From: Chloroflexi bacterium RBG_16_64_43
Lineage (GTDB): Bacteria; Chloroflexota; Anaerolineae; Anaerolineales; RBG-16-64-43
DNA length: 8,106 nucleotides
Assembly (NCBI GenBank): GCA_001796965.1
Contig: MGOA01000099.1
Location: 1-8,106, forward strand
Direction: 5' to 3'
The notes under the pieces were generated by a model. That model saw only the letters and a program-made list of their open reading frames with translations, searched no databases and was not told the DNA's origin. A program made the position numbers and the translations under genes. This document shows, piece after piece, positions 1 through 5,728 of this stretch. Position 1 is the first letter of the stretch. Every line of letters starts with the position of its first letter.

Positions 1-79
1 GTTCGCGTCCCGTTTCGAGCGCGCGGCGGACGAATTTGGTCATCCCCGCGCCCACGACTGCCACTCGTCGCATTCCCAT
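1..79 (-). CDS. Thiolase-family protein, N-terminal fragment (runs off window)
   Basis: Only the first 26 codons are present; the gene continues beyond base 1. They read MGMRRVAVVGAGMTKF followed by a basic stretch, the opening beta strand and glycine turn typical of SCP2-type/acetyl-CoA acetyltransferase-like thiolases. The start at 79 is preferred because a GGAGGG Shine-Dalgarno (89-84) lies 4 bases upstream; the ATG at 73 is in frame but too far from it. The next gene upstream, at 684-1835, encodes a thiolase-fold protein without catalytic residues, so this copy may be the catalytic partner. That is inference, because its active site lies outside the window. Repeat unit A sits between the two genes and ends 32 bases before this start. 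Confidence 0.7.
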   Translation of the reverse strand, partial: MGMRRVAVVGAGMTKFVRRALETGRE

Positions 80-111
80 GCATCCCTCCAGGATCTCGCT
101 CAGGAGCTTCC

Positions 112-139
112 CACCACGGAGACCACAGAGATCACAGAG
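112..139 (+). repeat. 28-bp CACAGAG-type repeat, left end of unit A
   Basis: The repeat reads CACCACGGAGAC, then CACAGAGAT, then CACAGAG: three units of a 9-base pattern CAC-N-GAG-NN with an extra leading CAC. It differs from the copy at 7970-7997 at 2 of 28 positions. The stop codon of the GxxExxY gene (134-132, minus strand) lies inside it. Confidence 0.85.
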
Positions 140-533
140 TGCTTATGGTTCCATTCACCAAGCGGACGACTCCATCTCTAAGCAGGCTCACGTTGAAGTT
201 GATCAGCAAACCCATCTTGTAGCCTGAGAGCTTGAGATAGGAGAGCAGTTGTGCACGGTGAATAGGCATGACGGCTTCGACCGATTTGACCTCGATCACC
301 ACTCGATCGTTCACAAGCAGATCCAGCCGATAGCCGCATTCCAGTCGAACTCCTTTGTACCGGACGGGCAGCGGCACTTGTTCGGCCACCACCATCCCCC
401 GCTCCCTCAGTTCATGAACCAGACAGACCTGGTAGGTCGATTCGAGCAAGCCTGGGCCAATCGTACGGTGCACTTCGATCGCCCCTCCGATAACCTCCCG
501 CGTGATCGAGTCCAGTTCCTCTCTCTCGGTCAT
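132..533 (-). CDS. GxxExxY protein, PD-(D/E)XK nuclease-fold
   Basis: This 133-residue protein has the signature G28-L-L-E31-S-T-Y34 that names the GxxExxY family (TIGR04256, related to PF13366 PDDEXK_3). It also has a plausible nuclease core: D71 in RLDLLVND, then E81 and K83 in the strand IEVKS, followed by Q95-LLSYL and a final hydrophobic strand GLLINFN. The family has no firmly known substrate; the fold implies a metal-dependent nuclease. The length is normal for the family. The ATG at 533 is chosen because GGAGGG lies 5 bases upstream; longer in-frame starts lack support. The last three residues (STL) and the TGA stop are formed at and within the 28-bp repeat at 112-139. The gene sits alone inside inverted repeats, which suggests it belongs to the repeat unit and not to the thiolase operon. 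Confidence 0.9.
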   Translation of the reverse strand: MTEREELDSITREVIGGAIEVHRTIGPGLLESTYQVCLVHELRERGMVVAEQVPLPVRYKGVRLECGYRLDLLVNDRVVIEVKSVEAVMPIHRAQLLSYLKLSGYKMGLLINFNVSLLRDGVVRLVNGTISTL

Positions 534-648
534 CGCTGCCCTCCGCTGCCCAGGCCGCACGCCGCCCGCCCAAGAGGCTTGCGGCTCCCCCCTCGAAGGC
601 TCCCAGCGTTGTGCGCAAAGCCGACCTGGCTTGCTCTGCCCTCCCGAA

Positions 649-676
649 CTCTGTGTGCTCCGTGCTCTCAGTGGTG
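649..676 (-). repeat. 28-bp CACAGAG-type repeat, right end of unit A
   Basis: Read on the minus strand it is CACCACTGAGAG, then CACGGAGCA, then CACAGAG, the same 9-base-period pattern as the other three copies but inverted relative to 112-139 (23 of 28 positions identical). It begins 7 bases after the thiolase stop codon. Differences from other copies fall mostly in the NN linkers and the N of CAC-N-GAG. Confidence 0.85.
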
Positions 677-683
677 AGGCTTT

Positions 684-1835
684 TCATGCTTCAAGGATCA
701 CTGCCGCGCCGCTGGTGGTGGGCAGGCCGCGCCAGGCAAAGGCTAAACCGGTGTGTACGCCCGTGAGCTGCCGCGCGCCGGCCTCCCCTCGTAATTGCAG
801 GACCACCTCGAGCGCGCGCGCCAGACCGGTGGCATCCAAGAGCCCGCCCTCACCCAGGCTCCCGCCCGAGATGTTCACCGGCAGCGAGCCACCCAAGGTT
901 GTGGCCCCGCGCAGCGTCTCGCGCCCGGCGCTGCCCGCGGCCAAGAGGCCGAGCGCTTCCAGGTGCAACAGTTCCTTGTGAGCGAACGTGTCGTCCACCT
1001 CGGCGAAGTCGATCTCCTGCTGCGGCGCACGGATGCCGGCGGTGCGGTAGGCCATCTCCCCTGCCAGTCGCGCATAACGCGCCTCGCCCCAGGCGCGCGA
1101 ATCCAGCGCTGGCGTATCGTTGGCCCAGCCCACCCCGCGCACGCGCACCGCCTTGCCGCGCAGGCCGCGCGCCGCCTCGCCCGAGGCCAGCACGAACACA
1201 ATTGCCCCGTCCGCGTGCGGCGCGGCCATCAGGCGTGTCAGCGGCGAGGCCAGCATCTCCGCCCTCAAGACGTCCTCCACGCCAAGGGTCACCCCGTGCG
1301 CGGCAGCCGGGTTGGCCAGGGCGTGGCGCTTGTTCTTGACCGCCACCGCGGCGCATTGTTCGGCGCTCAGCGCCTCATGTCCGACCAGCCACTGCATCTC
1401 CAGCCCGGCCAGGGCCACCGGGTGCAAGCCAAGCGGCCGCTCGTACGTCGGGTCTTCAGCAAAGGCGGTGATCTCGGGCAGGGTCAGGACGTTCGAGGCT
1501 TTTGAATGGGCCTCGACCACCACCACCTCCATCAGCTCCGAGGCGATCTGCATGTAAGCCGCCGCCAGGGCGTGCAGCCCGTCGCCGCCGATGGTGTGCA
1601 TCGGGCGCAACGCCCCGCCCAATTGGTCGGGCGTGTACTCGTCGAAGATGCTCGTGCCCTCGTGGTAGTCTTCGGCTGCGGTGACGAACCCGTTAACATC
1701 ACGACGCGGGTCAATGCCGGCATCGGCATAGGCCCGCGTCGCAGCCTCGTAGACCAACTCCTTATAGGAGAGGTCCGGCGTGATCGAGCGAAAGCCGCTC
1801 CATCCAACGCCGACAATCTCCACCGTGCGCTTCAT
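684..1835 (-). CDS. Thiolase-fold protein lacking catalytic residues
   Basis: A 383-residue protein with the overall pattern of SCP2-type/archaeal-like thiolases: N-terminal EIVGVGWSGF, a mid-protein VDDTF motif (280-284), the C-terminal signature NISGGSLGEGG-LLDATG (321-337), and the ending SGAAVILEA. The usual nucleophile segment (CASG-like) reads GGDG at 83-86, so Cys is replaced by Gly83. The His of the GHP motif aligns with Gly331. The C-terminal Cys loop reads VHTGLAFAW, with no Cys. It is therefore probably a non-catalytic subunit or a scaffold for the thiolase encoded next. Start: the ATG at 1835 follows an AGGAGGG ribosome site 3 bases upstream; an in-frame extension to 1874 lacks such support. 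Alternatives are an aldolase-like or acyl-carrier role. The fold call is firm; the function is not. Confidence 0.85.
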   Translation of the reverse strand: MKRTVEIVGVGWSGFRSITPDLSYKELVYEAATRAYADAGIDPRRDVNGFVTAAEDYHEGTSIFDEYTPDQLGGALRPMHTIGGDGLHALAAAYMQIASELMEVVVVEAHSKASNVLTLPEITAFAEDPTYERPLGLHPVALAGLEMQWLVGHEALSAEQCAAVAVKNKRHALANPAAAHGVTLGVEDVLRAEMLASPLTRLMAAPHADGAIVFVLASGEAARGLRGKAVRVRGVGWANDTPALDSRAWGEARYARLAGEMAYRTAGIRAPQQEIDFAEVDDTFAHKELLHLEALGLLAAGSAGRETLRGATTLGGSLPVNISGGSLGEGGLLDATGLARALEVVLQLRGEAGARQLTGVHTGLAFAWRGLPTTSGAAVILEA

Positions 1836-1838
1836 CCG

Positions 1839-1913
1839 CCCTCCTTTCGATTCTCGAAACGGTGAGGACGACAAACGCGTGCGCTAGGACCCCGCCGAGT
1901 TCCTCACCGTTTC
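1839..1913 (-). promoter_or_regulatory. Overlapping stem-loops before the thiolase ribosome site
   Basis: A perfect 13-bp inverted repeat, GAAACGGTGAGGA (1856-1868) with TCCTCACCGTTTC (1901-1913), spans the end of tatC. A second small hairpin, TTTCGA (1845-1850) with TCGAAA (1854-1859), shares bases 1856-1859 with it and abuts the AGGAGGG site (1844-1839). The two structures cannot both form fully in RNA. Neither is followed by a T tract, so this is not an ordinary intrinsic terminator; it may protect the tatC 3' end or tune thiolase translation. The function is inference. Confidence 0.5.
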
Positions 1914-2749
1914 CGCTGTCGTTCGGCTACGGCGGCGAGGCCGATGCTGAGGAAGTAGAGCACGATCATGGGTGCCATCACCAGAGCCATGTTGACCGGG
2001 TCCACCGTGGGCGTTACCGCCGCCGAGAGCACGGCGATGCCGACCATGGCAATGCGCCACTGCTGCCCGAGTTGGCGCGCCCGCACCACTCCCAGGCGAG
2101 CCAAAAAGTACATCACCAGCGGCATCTGAAAGGCCACACCGATCCAGAACAACAGTCCGGTGACAAAGTTGATGTACGAGGAGGGCCGCACCTTGACCGG
2201 GATGTCGAGGAAACTGACCAGAAACGGAATGGCGGTCGGCATCATGACGAAGAACGCGAAGGCCATCCCGGCCAGGAAGAGCACCGTGGCCGAGGGGATG
2301 GCCAGCGCCACCATCAGCCGGCTGCGCCGGTGCAAACCGGATTGGACGAAGGCGAACAATTCAAAAGCGATGTAGGGGAAGGCCAGCACGAACCCCGCCA
2401 GGAGCGAGACGCGCATGAAGACGCCGAGGTTCTCCGTCACTTCGATTGACTGCAGGTTGCTCAACCCGCCCAACGGGCGGGTGAGGAATTCGAGCAAGGG
2501 TCGGGCGAATGCAAAGGAGAAGGCGGTGGTGATGGCCAGAAAGAGCACCGCACGCAAGAGGTGGCGGCGCAGAGCATCAAGGTGTTCCAGAATCAGGCTT
2601 GGGCTCTGTACCGCGCCGGCAAACGTGTCGGCCAGCGGTGTATCCTCCGGCTCGTAGGTGAAGAAGGCGCGGATGGCGTGGGCCAGCGCCCCCAGCGCGC
2701 GGAAGGGTGCCGAGAGCACTCGCCCGATGGCCCGCATGGCTTTACGCAT
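1904..2749 (-). CDS. tatC: Sec-independent protein translocase TatC
   Basis: TatC is the multispanning core of the twin-arginine translocase, which exports folded proteins across the cytoplasmic membrane. This 281-residue protein has several hydrophobic spans, the EHLDALRRHLL segment (55-65), P125 in LAFPYIAFELFAF with F134 (equivalents of E. coli P85 and F94), GVAFQMP (204-210) and VTPTVDP (245-251) in the later spans. The first ~45 residues are an added basic, amphipathic-looking stretch ending in YEPEDTPLAD. Aligned to E. coli TatC, the signal-recognition residues E15 and E103 are replaced by A59 and S143. The ATG at 2749 is 8 bases after the TatA/B stop with AGGCGG before it; a longer in-frame reading would overlap the preceding gene heavily. 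It is co-transcribed with TatA/B. Confidence 0.95.
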   Translation of the reverse strand: MRKAMRAIGRVLSAPFRALGALAHAIRAFFTYEPEDTPLADTFAGAVQSPSLILEHLDALRRHLLRAVLFLAITTAFSFAFARPLLEFLTRPLGGLSNLQSIEVTENLGVFMRVSLLAGFVLAFPYIAFELFAFVQSGLHRRSRLMVALAIPSATVLFLAGMAFAFFVMMPTAIPFLVSFLDIPVKVRPSSYINFVTGLLFWIGVAFQMPLVMYFLARLGVVRARQLGQQWRIAMVGIAVLSAAVTPTVDPVNMALVMAPMIVLYFLSIGLAAVAERQRKR

Positions 2750-2757
2750 GCGGCCGC

Positions 2758-3207
2758 CTAAGGCGCTTCCTCGGCCGGCGGGCTCGAAGGCGCGTCGTCC
2801 GTTGCGGTCGTGGAAGCCGCTGGGGAGGGCGAGGCCGCTCCGCTTTCGCCCGTGTCGGGGGCCGAGGCTGGGGAGGGTGGTGGGATGGGGTAGCTCAGCG
2901 GCGCCGCGCCCTGATCGGCGCGCGCGGCCCACGGCGCATAGGCCGTCGTCTTCAGGTCCGGCAGGGCCATCTCCTTTTCAATTGAGTGCAGTTCCTCCAG
3001 TTGTGCCTCGCGCGCCAAGCGGCTCGGCAGATTCTGCAATTCACTGGAGGCCCTACGGAAGATACGCCATGAGTCGGAACGGAACGTGCGGTTGAGGAAG
3101 CGGCCGATCGAGCGGCCCACTTTGCCCAACTGGTTGGGCGGGATGACGAGAAGCGCAATCACCAGCACTAGCAAGAGTTCGAGCGGCCCGATGCCCAGGA
3201 AATCCAT
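2758..3207 (-). CDS. Twin-arginine translocase TatA/TatB-type subunit
   Basis: A single N-terminal membrane helix (MDFLGIGPLELLLVLVIALL, 1-20), with the polar E10 seen in Tat helices, leads into the hinge VIPPNQLGKVGRSIGRF and an amphipathic region. This is the TatA/TatB plan. At 149 residues, with GxxELLLV and a long tail, it is closer to TatB, but some organisms use a single bifunctional subunit, so no symbol is assigned. The last ~50 residues are rich in Pro, Ala, Ser and acidic residues and probably disordered. The start at 3207 has GGGAG 7 bases upstream and lies 4 bases after the nusB stop; the in-frame extension to 3285 would run inside nusB. TatC follows after 8 bases, so the two export genes are translationally close. 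Confidence 0.9.
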   Translation of the reverse strand: MDFLGIGPLELLLVLVIALLVIPPNQLGKVGRSIGRFLNRTFRSDSWRIFRRASSELQNLPSRLAREAQLEELHSIEKEMALPDLKTTAYAPWAARADQGAAPLSYPIPPPSPASAPDTGESGAASPSPAASTTATDDAPSSPPAEEAP

Positions 3208-3211
3208 CGGC

Positions 3212-3646
3212 TTACTCCCTGCCTCGGACGGAGCGCGCGGCCTCGTCCACGTGATCGGCCAGGCTGCCCAACACGCCGTTGACAAAGCGCGGCGAACTCT
3301 CCGACCCGAAGACCTTGGCCACTTCCACTGCCTCGTTGATCGCCACCCTCACCGGGGTTTCGCGCCCGATGGCGAATTCCCACAGCGCCAGGCGCAGCAC
3401 GTTGCGGTCCACCAGCGCCATTTGCGCCACCGGCCATTCCGGCGCAAACCGCGCAATCATTCGATCGAGATCAGCGCGATGCTCGAGTACACCGAAGATC
3501 AGGCGCTGGGCAAAACCACCCAGATCCTCCGTGAGCGGCGAGGCCTCGAGCCGTTGCTCGAGCACCGTCCCTGGAGGATGATTGGAGCTATCCACTTCGA
3601 AAAGAACCTGCAGCGCAAGCGCGCGTGCTTTGCGGCGACCCTTCAT
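3212..3646 (-). CDS. nusB: Transcription antitermination factor NusB
   Basis: NusB binds boxA RNA with NusE (S10) and promotes antitermination on ribosomal RNA operons. The 144-residue protein has the basic N-terminus MKGRRKARALALQVLFEVD, the helical core with DRNVLRLALWEF, and the diagnostic VRVAINEAVEVAKVF and RFVNGVLGSL segments near the C-terminus. Length is normal. It follows the Asp23-like gene, a pairing also known from Bacillus (yqhY-nusB), and its stop is 4 bases before the TatA/B start. No Shine-Dalgarno is visible before its ATG; a strong palindrome ends 9 bases upstream of it. Confidence 0.95.
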   Translation of the reverse strand: MKGRRKARALALQVLFEVDSSNHPPGTVLEQRLEASPLTEDLGGFAQRLIFGVLEHRADLDRMIARFAPEWPVAQMALVDRNVLRLALWEFAIGRETPVRVAINEAVEVAKVFGSESSPRFVNGVLGSLADHVDEAARSVRGRE

Positions 3647-3655
3647 ACACTATGC

Positions 3656-3675
3656 GGCCCGCCGCGCGGCGGGCC
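3656..3675 (-). promoter_or_regulatory. 20-bp perfect palindrome before nusB
   Basis: GGCCCGCCGC followed directly by its reverse complement forms a GC-only hairpin (8-bp stem with a 4-base loop). It begins 17 bases after the Asp23-like stop and ends 9 bases before the nusB ATG, where a ribosome site would be expected. No T tract follows it on the minus strand, so it is a weak terminator candidate. It could reduce nusB translation or stabilise the upstream message; this is inference. Confidence 0.45.
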
Positions 3676-3692
3676 CTTTCATTGGGTCTGGA

Positions 3693-4058
3693 TCATCCCT
3701 CGGCCACCGGCGGTCCGGCCGGCGCCAGGTCGATGTCTTCCAGATGGATGTCGAGCCGGCCCACTTCCAGCCCGATGAGATCGCGAATGGCCCGTGCCAC
3801 CTCGTGCTGAACCTGGCGCGCGACCTCGCGCACGTTGTAGTCCTGCTCCACCACGAGATACAAATCGGCTGAGACCGTTTCGTCGTTCGTTTCCAGGCGC
3901 ACCCCGTCGGCCGTTCCACGCCGGAACAACTGATTGACCCCGCCCGGCACCGGGCTCATGCGCGCCACGCCCGGCACGCCGAGGGCTGCCAGCTTGGCCA
4001 CGGTGATCAGCACCCCCGGCGAAATGAACGTCTTGCCCGCAGCGGTTGAATTGTCCAT
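3693..4058 (-). CDS. Asp23/Gls24 family protein (YqhY-like)
   Basis: A 121-residue protein of the Asp23/Gls24 (DUF322) family: an early ISPGVLITVAKLAALGVPGVARM helix-turn region, a central VSADLYLVVEQDYNVREVARQVQHEVARAI block and a final LEVGRLDIHLEDI strand. These are small cytoplasmic or envelope-associated proteins. In Firmicutes the relative YqhY lies between acetyl-CoA carboxylase genes and nusB and has been linked to fatty-acid synthesis control. Here it lies between fabG and nusB, which fits that link. Two starts are possible: GTG at 4070, overlapping the fabG stop by 4 bases, and ATG at 4058 preceded by GAGAGG. The ATG is preferred for its ribosome site; the GTG would add four residues. 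Confidence 0.88.
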   Translation of the reverse strand: MDNSTAAGKTFISPGVLITVAKLAALGVPGVARMSPVPGGVNQLFRRGTADGVRLETNDETVSADLYLVVEQDYNVREVARQVQHEVARAIRDLIGLEVGRLDIHLEDIDLAPAGPPVAEG

Positions 4059-4066
4059 GGTCCCTC

Positions 4067-4819
4067 TCACATCATCGCCATGCCGCCGTCGACGCCCAGC
4101 ACTTGCCCGGTGATGAAGGACGCCCGGTCGGATGCCAAAAAGGCAACCGCGTAAGCTACTTCGTCGGGTGTGCCCGTACGCCCCAGCGGGGTGAGCTTGA
4201 TCATTCCTGCGCGGATGTCCTGCGGCACCTTGGCCCAGATATCGGTCTCGATGTATCCGGCCGCCACCGCATTCACCGTAATGTGGCGTGACGCCACCTC
4301 GCGGGCTAACGATTTGGTGAAGCCGATCTGCCCCGCCTTGGAGGCGGCGTAATTGGCCTGGCCGGCATTGCCCAACTGACCGGAGACCGAGGTGATGTTG
4401 ATGATGCGCCCTGATCGGCGGCGGATCATACTCTTGATGGCCGCACGCGAGCAGTTGAAGGTGCTCTTGAGATTGGTGCGCAGCACCTCATCCCAATCGG
4501 CCTCGCCCATCTGCAGCAACAGCATGTCGCGGGTGATGCCCGCGTTGTTGACCAGAATGTCGATCTGACCGTGAGCCTGTACCACCCCCTGCACCAGAGC
4601 CTCGGCCTGGGCAAAGTCCGCCACGTCGGCCTGCACCGCGGCGGCAGTCCCGCCCAGCGCCTGGATCGCGCTCACCACTTCGGCCGCCGCATCGGCGCGC
4701 GAGTTGTAGTTCACCGTGACCAGCGCGCCGGATCGAGCAAGCTCGAGCGCGATCGCACGGCCAATCCCGCGCGAGGCGCCCGTCACCAGTGCCACTCTGC
4801 CCTCCAGCGTCCGCTGCAC
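4067..4819 (-). CDS. fabG: 3-oxoacyl-ACP reductase FabG
   Basis: FabG reduces 3-oxoacyl-ACP with NADPH in fatty-acid elongation. The classical short-chain dehydrogenase motifs are complete: cofactor loop TGASRGIG (13-20), NNAG (91-94), N116, catalytic S144, Y157 and K161 in YAASK, and the C-terminal GQVLGVDGG. The common PG after VNAVA is AG here. The GTG at 4819 is chosen because GGAGG (4829-4825) lies 5 bases upstream and it gives a normal 250-residue protein. The ATG at 4870, one base after the methyltransferase stop, would add 17 poorly conserved residues and has no visible ribosome site, but translational coupling from it cannot be excluded. The neighbours fabD and the Asp23-like gene support a lipid-synthesis operon. 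Confidence 0.93.
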   Translation of the reverse strand: MQRTLEGRVALVTGASRGIGRAIALELARSGALVTVNYNSRADAAAEVVSAIQALGGTAAAVQADVADFAQAEALVQGVVQAHGQIDILVNNAGITRDMLLLQMGEADWDEVLRTNLKSTFNCSRAAIKSMIRRRSGRIINITSVSGQLGNAGQANYAASKAGQIGFTKSLAREVASRHITVNAVAAGYIETDIWAKVPQDIRAGMIKLTPLGRTGTPDEVAYAVAFLASDRASFITGQVLGVDGGMAMM

Positions 4820-4824
4820 TCCGT

Positions 4825-4829
4825 CCTCC
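4825..4829 (-). promoter_or_regulatory. Ribosome binding site deciding the fabG start
   Basis: GGAGG on the minus strand, 5 bases before the GTG at 4819. It is inside the possible ATG-started extension, which has no such site, and is the reason for choosing the shorter FabG. Confidence 0.55.
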
Positions 4830-4871
4830 GCACCTTGGGCGACTGCCTCAGACGCAGGCGCGAGCTTCATT

Positions 4872-5651
4872 CTAAACCACAGGCGACCCGGGCTGCAAAC
4901 TTGGCGCGCCCGGCAATTCCGGCTTGCGGCACACCAGGCGCAGGTACTTGGGTTTGCTCTTGATCTCCTGGACTTCAAGCCCCGCGCGGCGCAGCGCCGC
5001 CTCGCCACCGGTCCCCGGCCGCACGTCGATCATCAGCCACCCCCCCGGCCGCAGCGCGCGCATCACTTCCGGGAGATAGGTCTCCACTGGGAAGTGGAAC
5101 CCCCATGCCCGCAGCGAAATCGCCAGATCCACATCCTGCGTTGCGACTGTAAATCCCTCTTCGGCCGGTATCAGGCGGATGCGATTCGCTGCTACACCAT
5201 TGGCGAGCAGGAGCTCGCGTGCCACCTCCTGGCTGTTGTAGAAGTGGCCGCGGCCGGCGAATCCGTAGCGCGGGCGCGCGTCGGTCTGCGTTCGATCGAG
5301 CAGCGAGAAGCCAAGCGCCGCATGACGGCGGTAGTGCTGGAAGAGCAGCGCATCGATGCCCGCCACGCCGCAGCCGATATCGAGAATGTGATCGACCTGA
5401 GGCGGCAGGAACGGGGCGAGGAGAGCGTACTCGCGGCGCATTAGCGTGATGAAGTTCTCCCGGATGTCTGCCGCCCAGAGGTGTGCCTCGAGCCGCGCCA
5501 GCCAGGCGTAGTACGGCTGACGGAAGAGATCGGTGATTCCGGAAAGACGCTGCAGCCGGGTCCGTTGCAGAATGACGAATGGCAGCGCGCGATCCGGTAC
5601 GACCAGGTCGAGCGATTCCGAAGGCAGCGGCAGGAGTGCGGAGGTTGGCAT
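4872..5651 (-). CDS. Class I SAM-dependent methyltransferase, substrate unknown
   Basis: A 259-residue protein with a class I Rossmann methyltransferase core: motif I HILDIGCGVAGIDALL (88-103), an acidic strand end at D119 (FSLLDR), a central DVDLAISLRAWGFHFPVETYL segment (173-193) and LRPGGWLMIDVRPG (200-213). A ~85-residue N-terminal region with FRQPYYAWLARLEAHLWAADIRENF precedes the core and probably binds the substrate. I do not recognise the family. It lies between fabD and fabG, one to fifty bases before fabG depending on the fabG start, so it is probably co-transcribed with them. An acyl or lipid-related substrate is a guess from position only. No ribosome site is obvious before the ATG at 5651. 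Confidence 0.85.
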   Translation of the reverse strand: MPTSALLPLPSESLDLVVPDRALPFVILQRTRLQRLSGITDLFRQPYYAWLARLEAHLWAADIRENFITLMRREYALLAPFLPPQVDHILDIGCGVAGIDALLFQHYRRHAALGFSLLDRTQTDARPRYGFAGRGHFYNSQEVARELLLANGVAANRIRLIPAEEGFTVATQDVDLAISLRAWGFHFPVETYLPEVMRALRPGGWLMIDVRPGTGGEAALRRAGLEVQEIKSKPKYLRLVCRKPELPGAPSLQPGSPVV

Positions 5652-5687
5652 GAGGTGGATGTGGGAGCGGGATGACGCCGGCGGCCG

Positions 5688-5720
5688 GGCGCCGCGGCGA
5701 GCATGCTAGGCGGCGGCGCC
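5688..5720 (-). other. GC-rich hairpin between fabD and the methyltransferase
   Basis: GGCGCCGC (5688-5695) pairs with GCGGCGCC (5713-5720) around a 17-base loop in the 77-base gap after fabD. No T tract follows. It may be a 3' stabilising structure or merely a product of the high GC content. Confidence 0.25.
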
Positions 5721-5728
5721 GAATGCCG

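Larger units (their letters stand above)
112..676. mobile_element. Unit A: inverted-repeat-bounded element carrying a GxxExxY gene
   Basis: A 565-bp block begins and ends with a 28-bp repeat (112-139 on plus, 649-676 on minus) whose CACCAC ends face outward. The only gene inside is the GxxExxY nuclease-fold gene, with a 115-bp leader (534-648). The block fills the gap between two thiolase-like genes on the same strand: it starts 7 bases after the stop codon of one and ends 32 bases before the start codon of the next, breaking neither. Part of the nuclease gene looks lower in GC than its neighbours by eye. I see no convincing target-site duplication and no transposase, so the mobile-element label is inference from architecture and from the related unit B. 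Confidence 0.5.

Noticed and set aside
112..676. Classic insertion sequence
   Set aside because: No transposase, DDE or HUH motif and no clear target-site duplication at the outer ends.
1862..2449. Plus-strand open frame of 195 codons opposite tatC
   Set aside because: It is His/Asp/Glu/Arg-rich antisense of the TatC membrane spans, with no domain and no independent ribosome site.
2750..2932. 61-residue extension of TatC
   Set aside because: It would lie inside the TatA/B coding region in another frame, and the added sequence is low-complexity Arg/Gly/Ser with no TatC homology.
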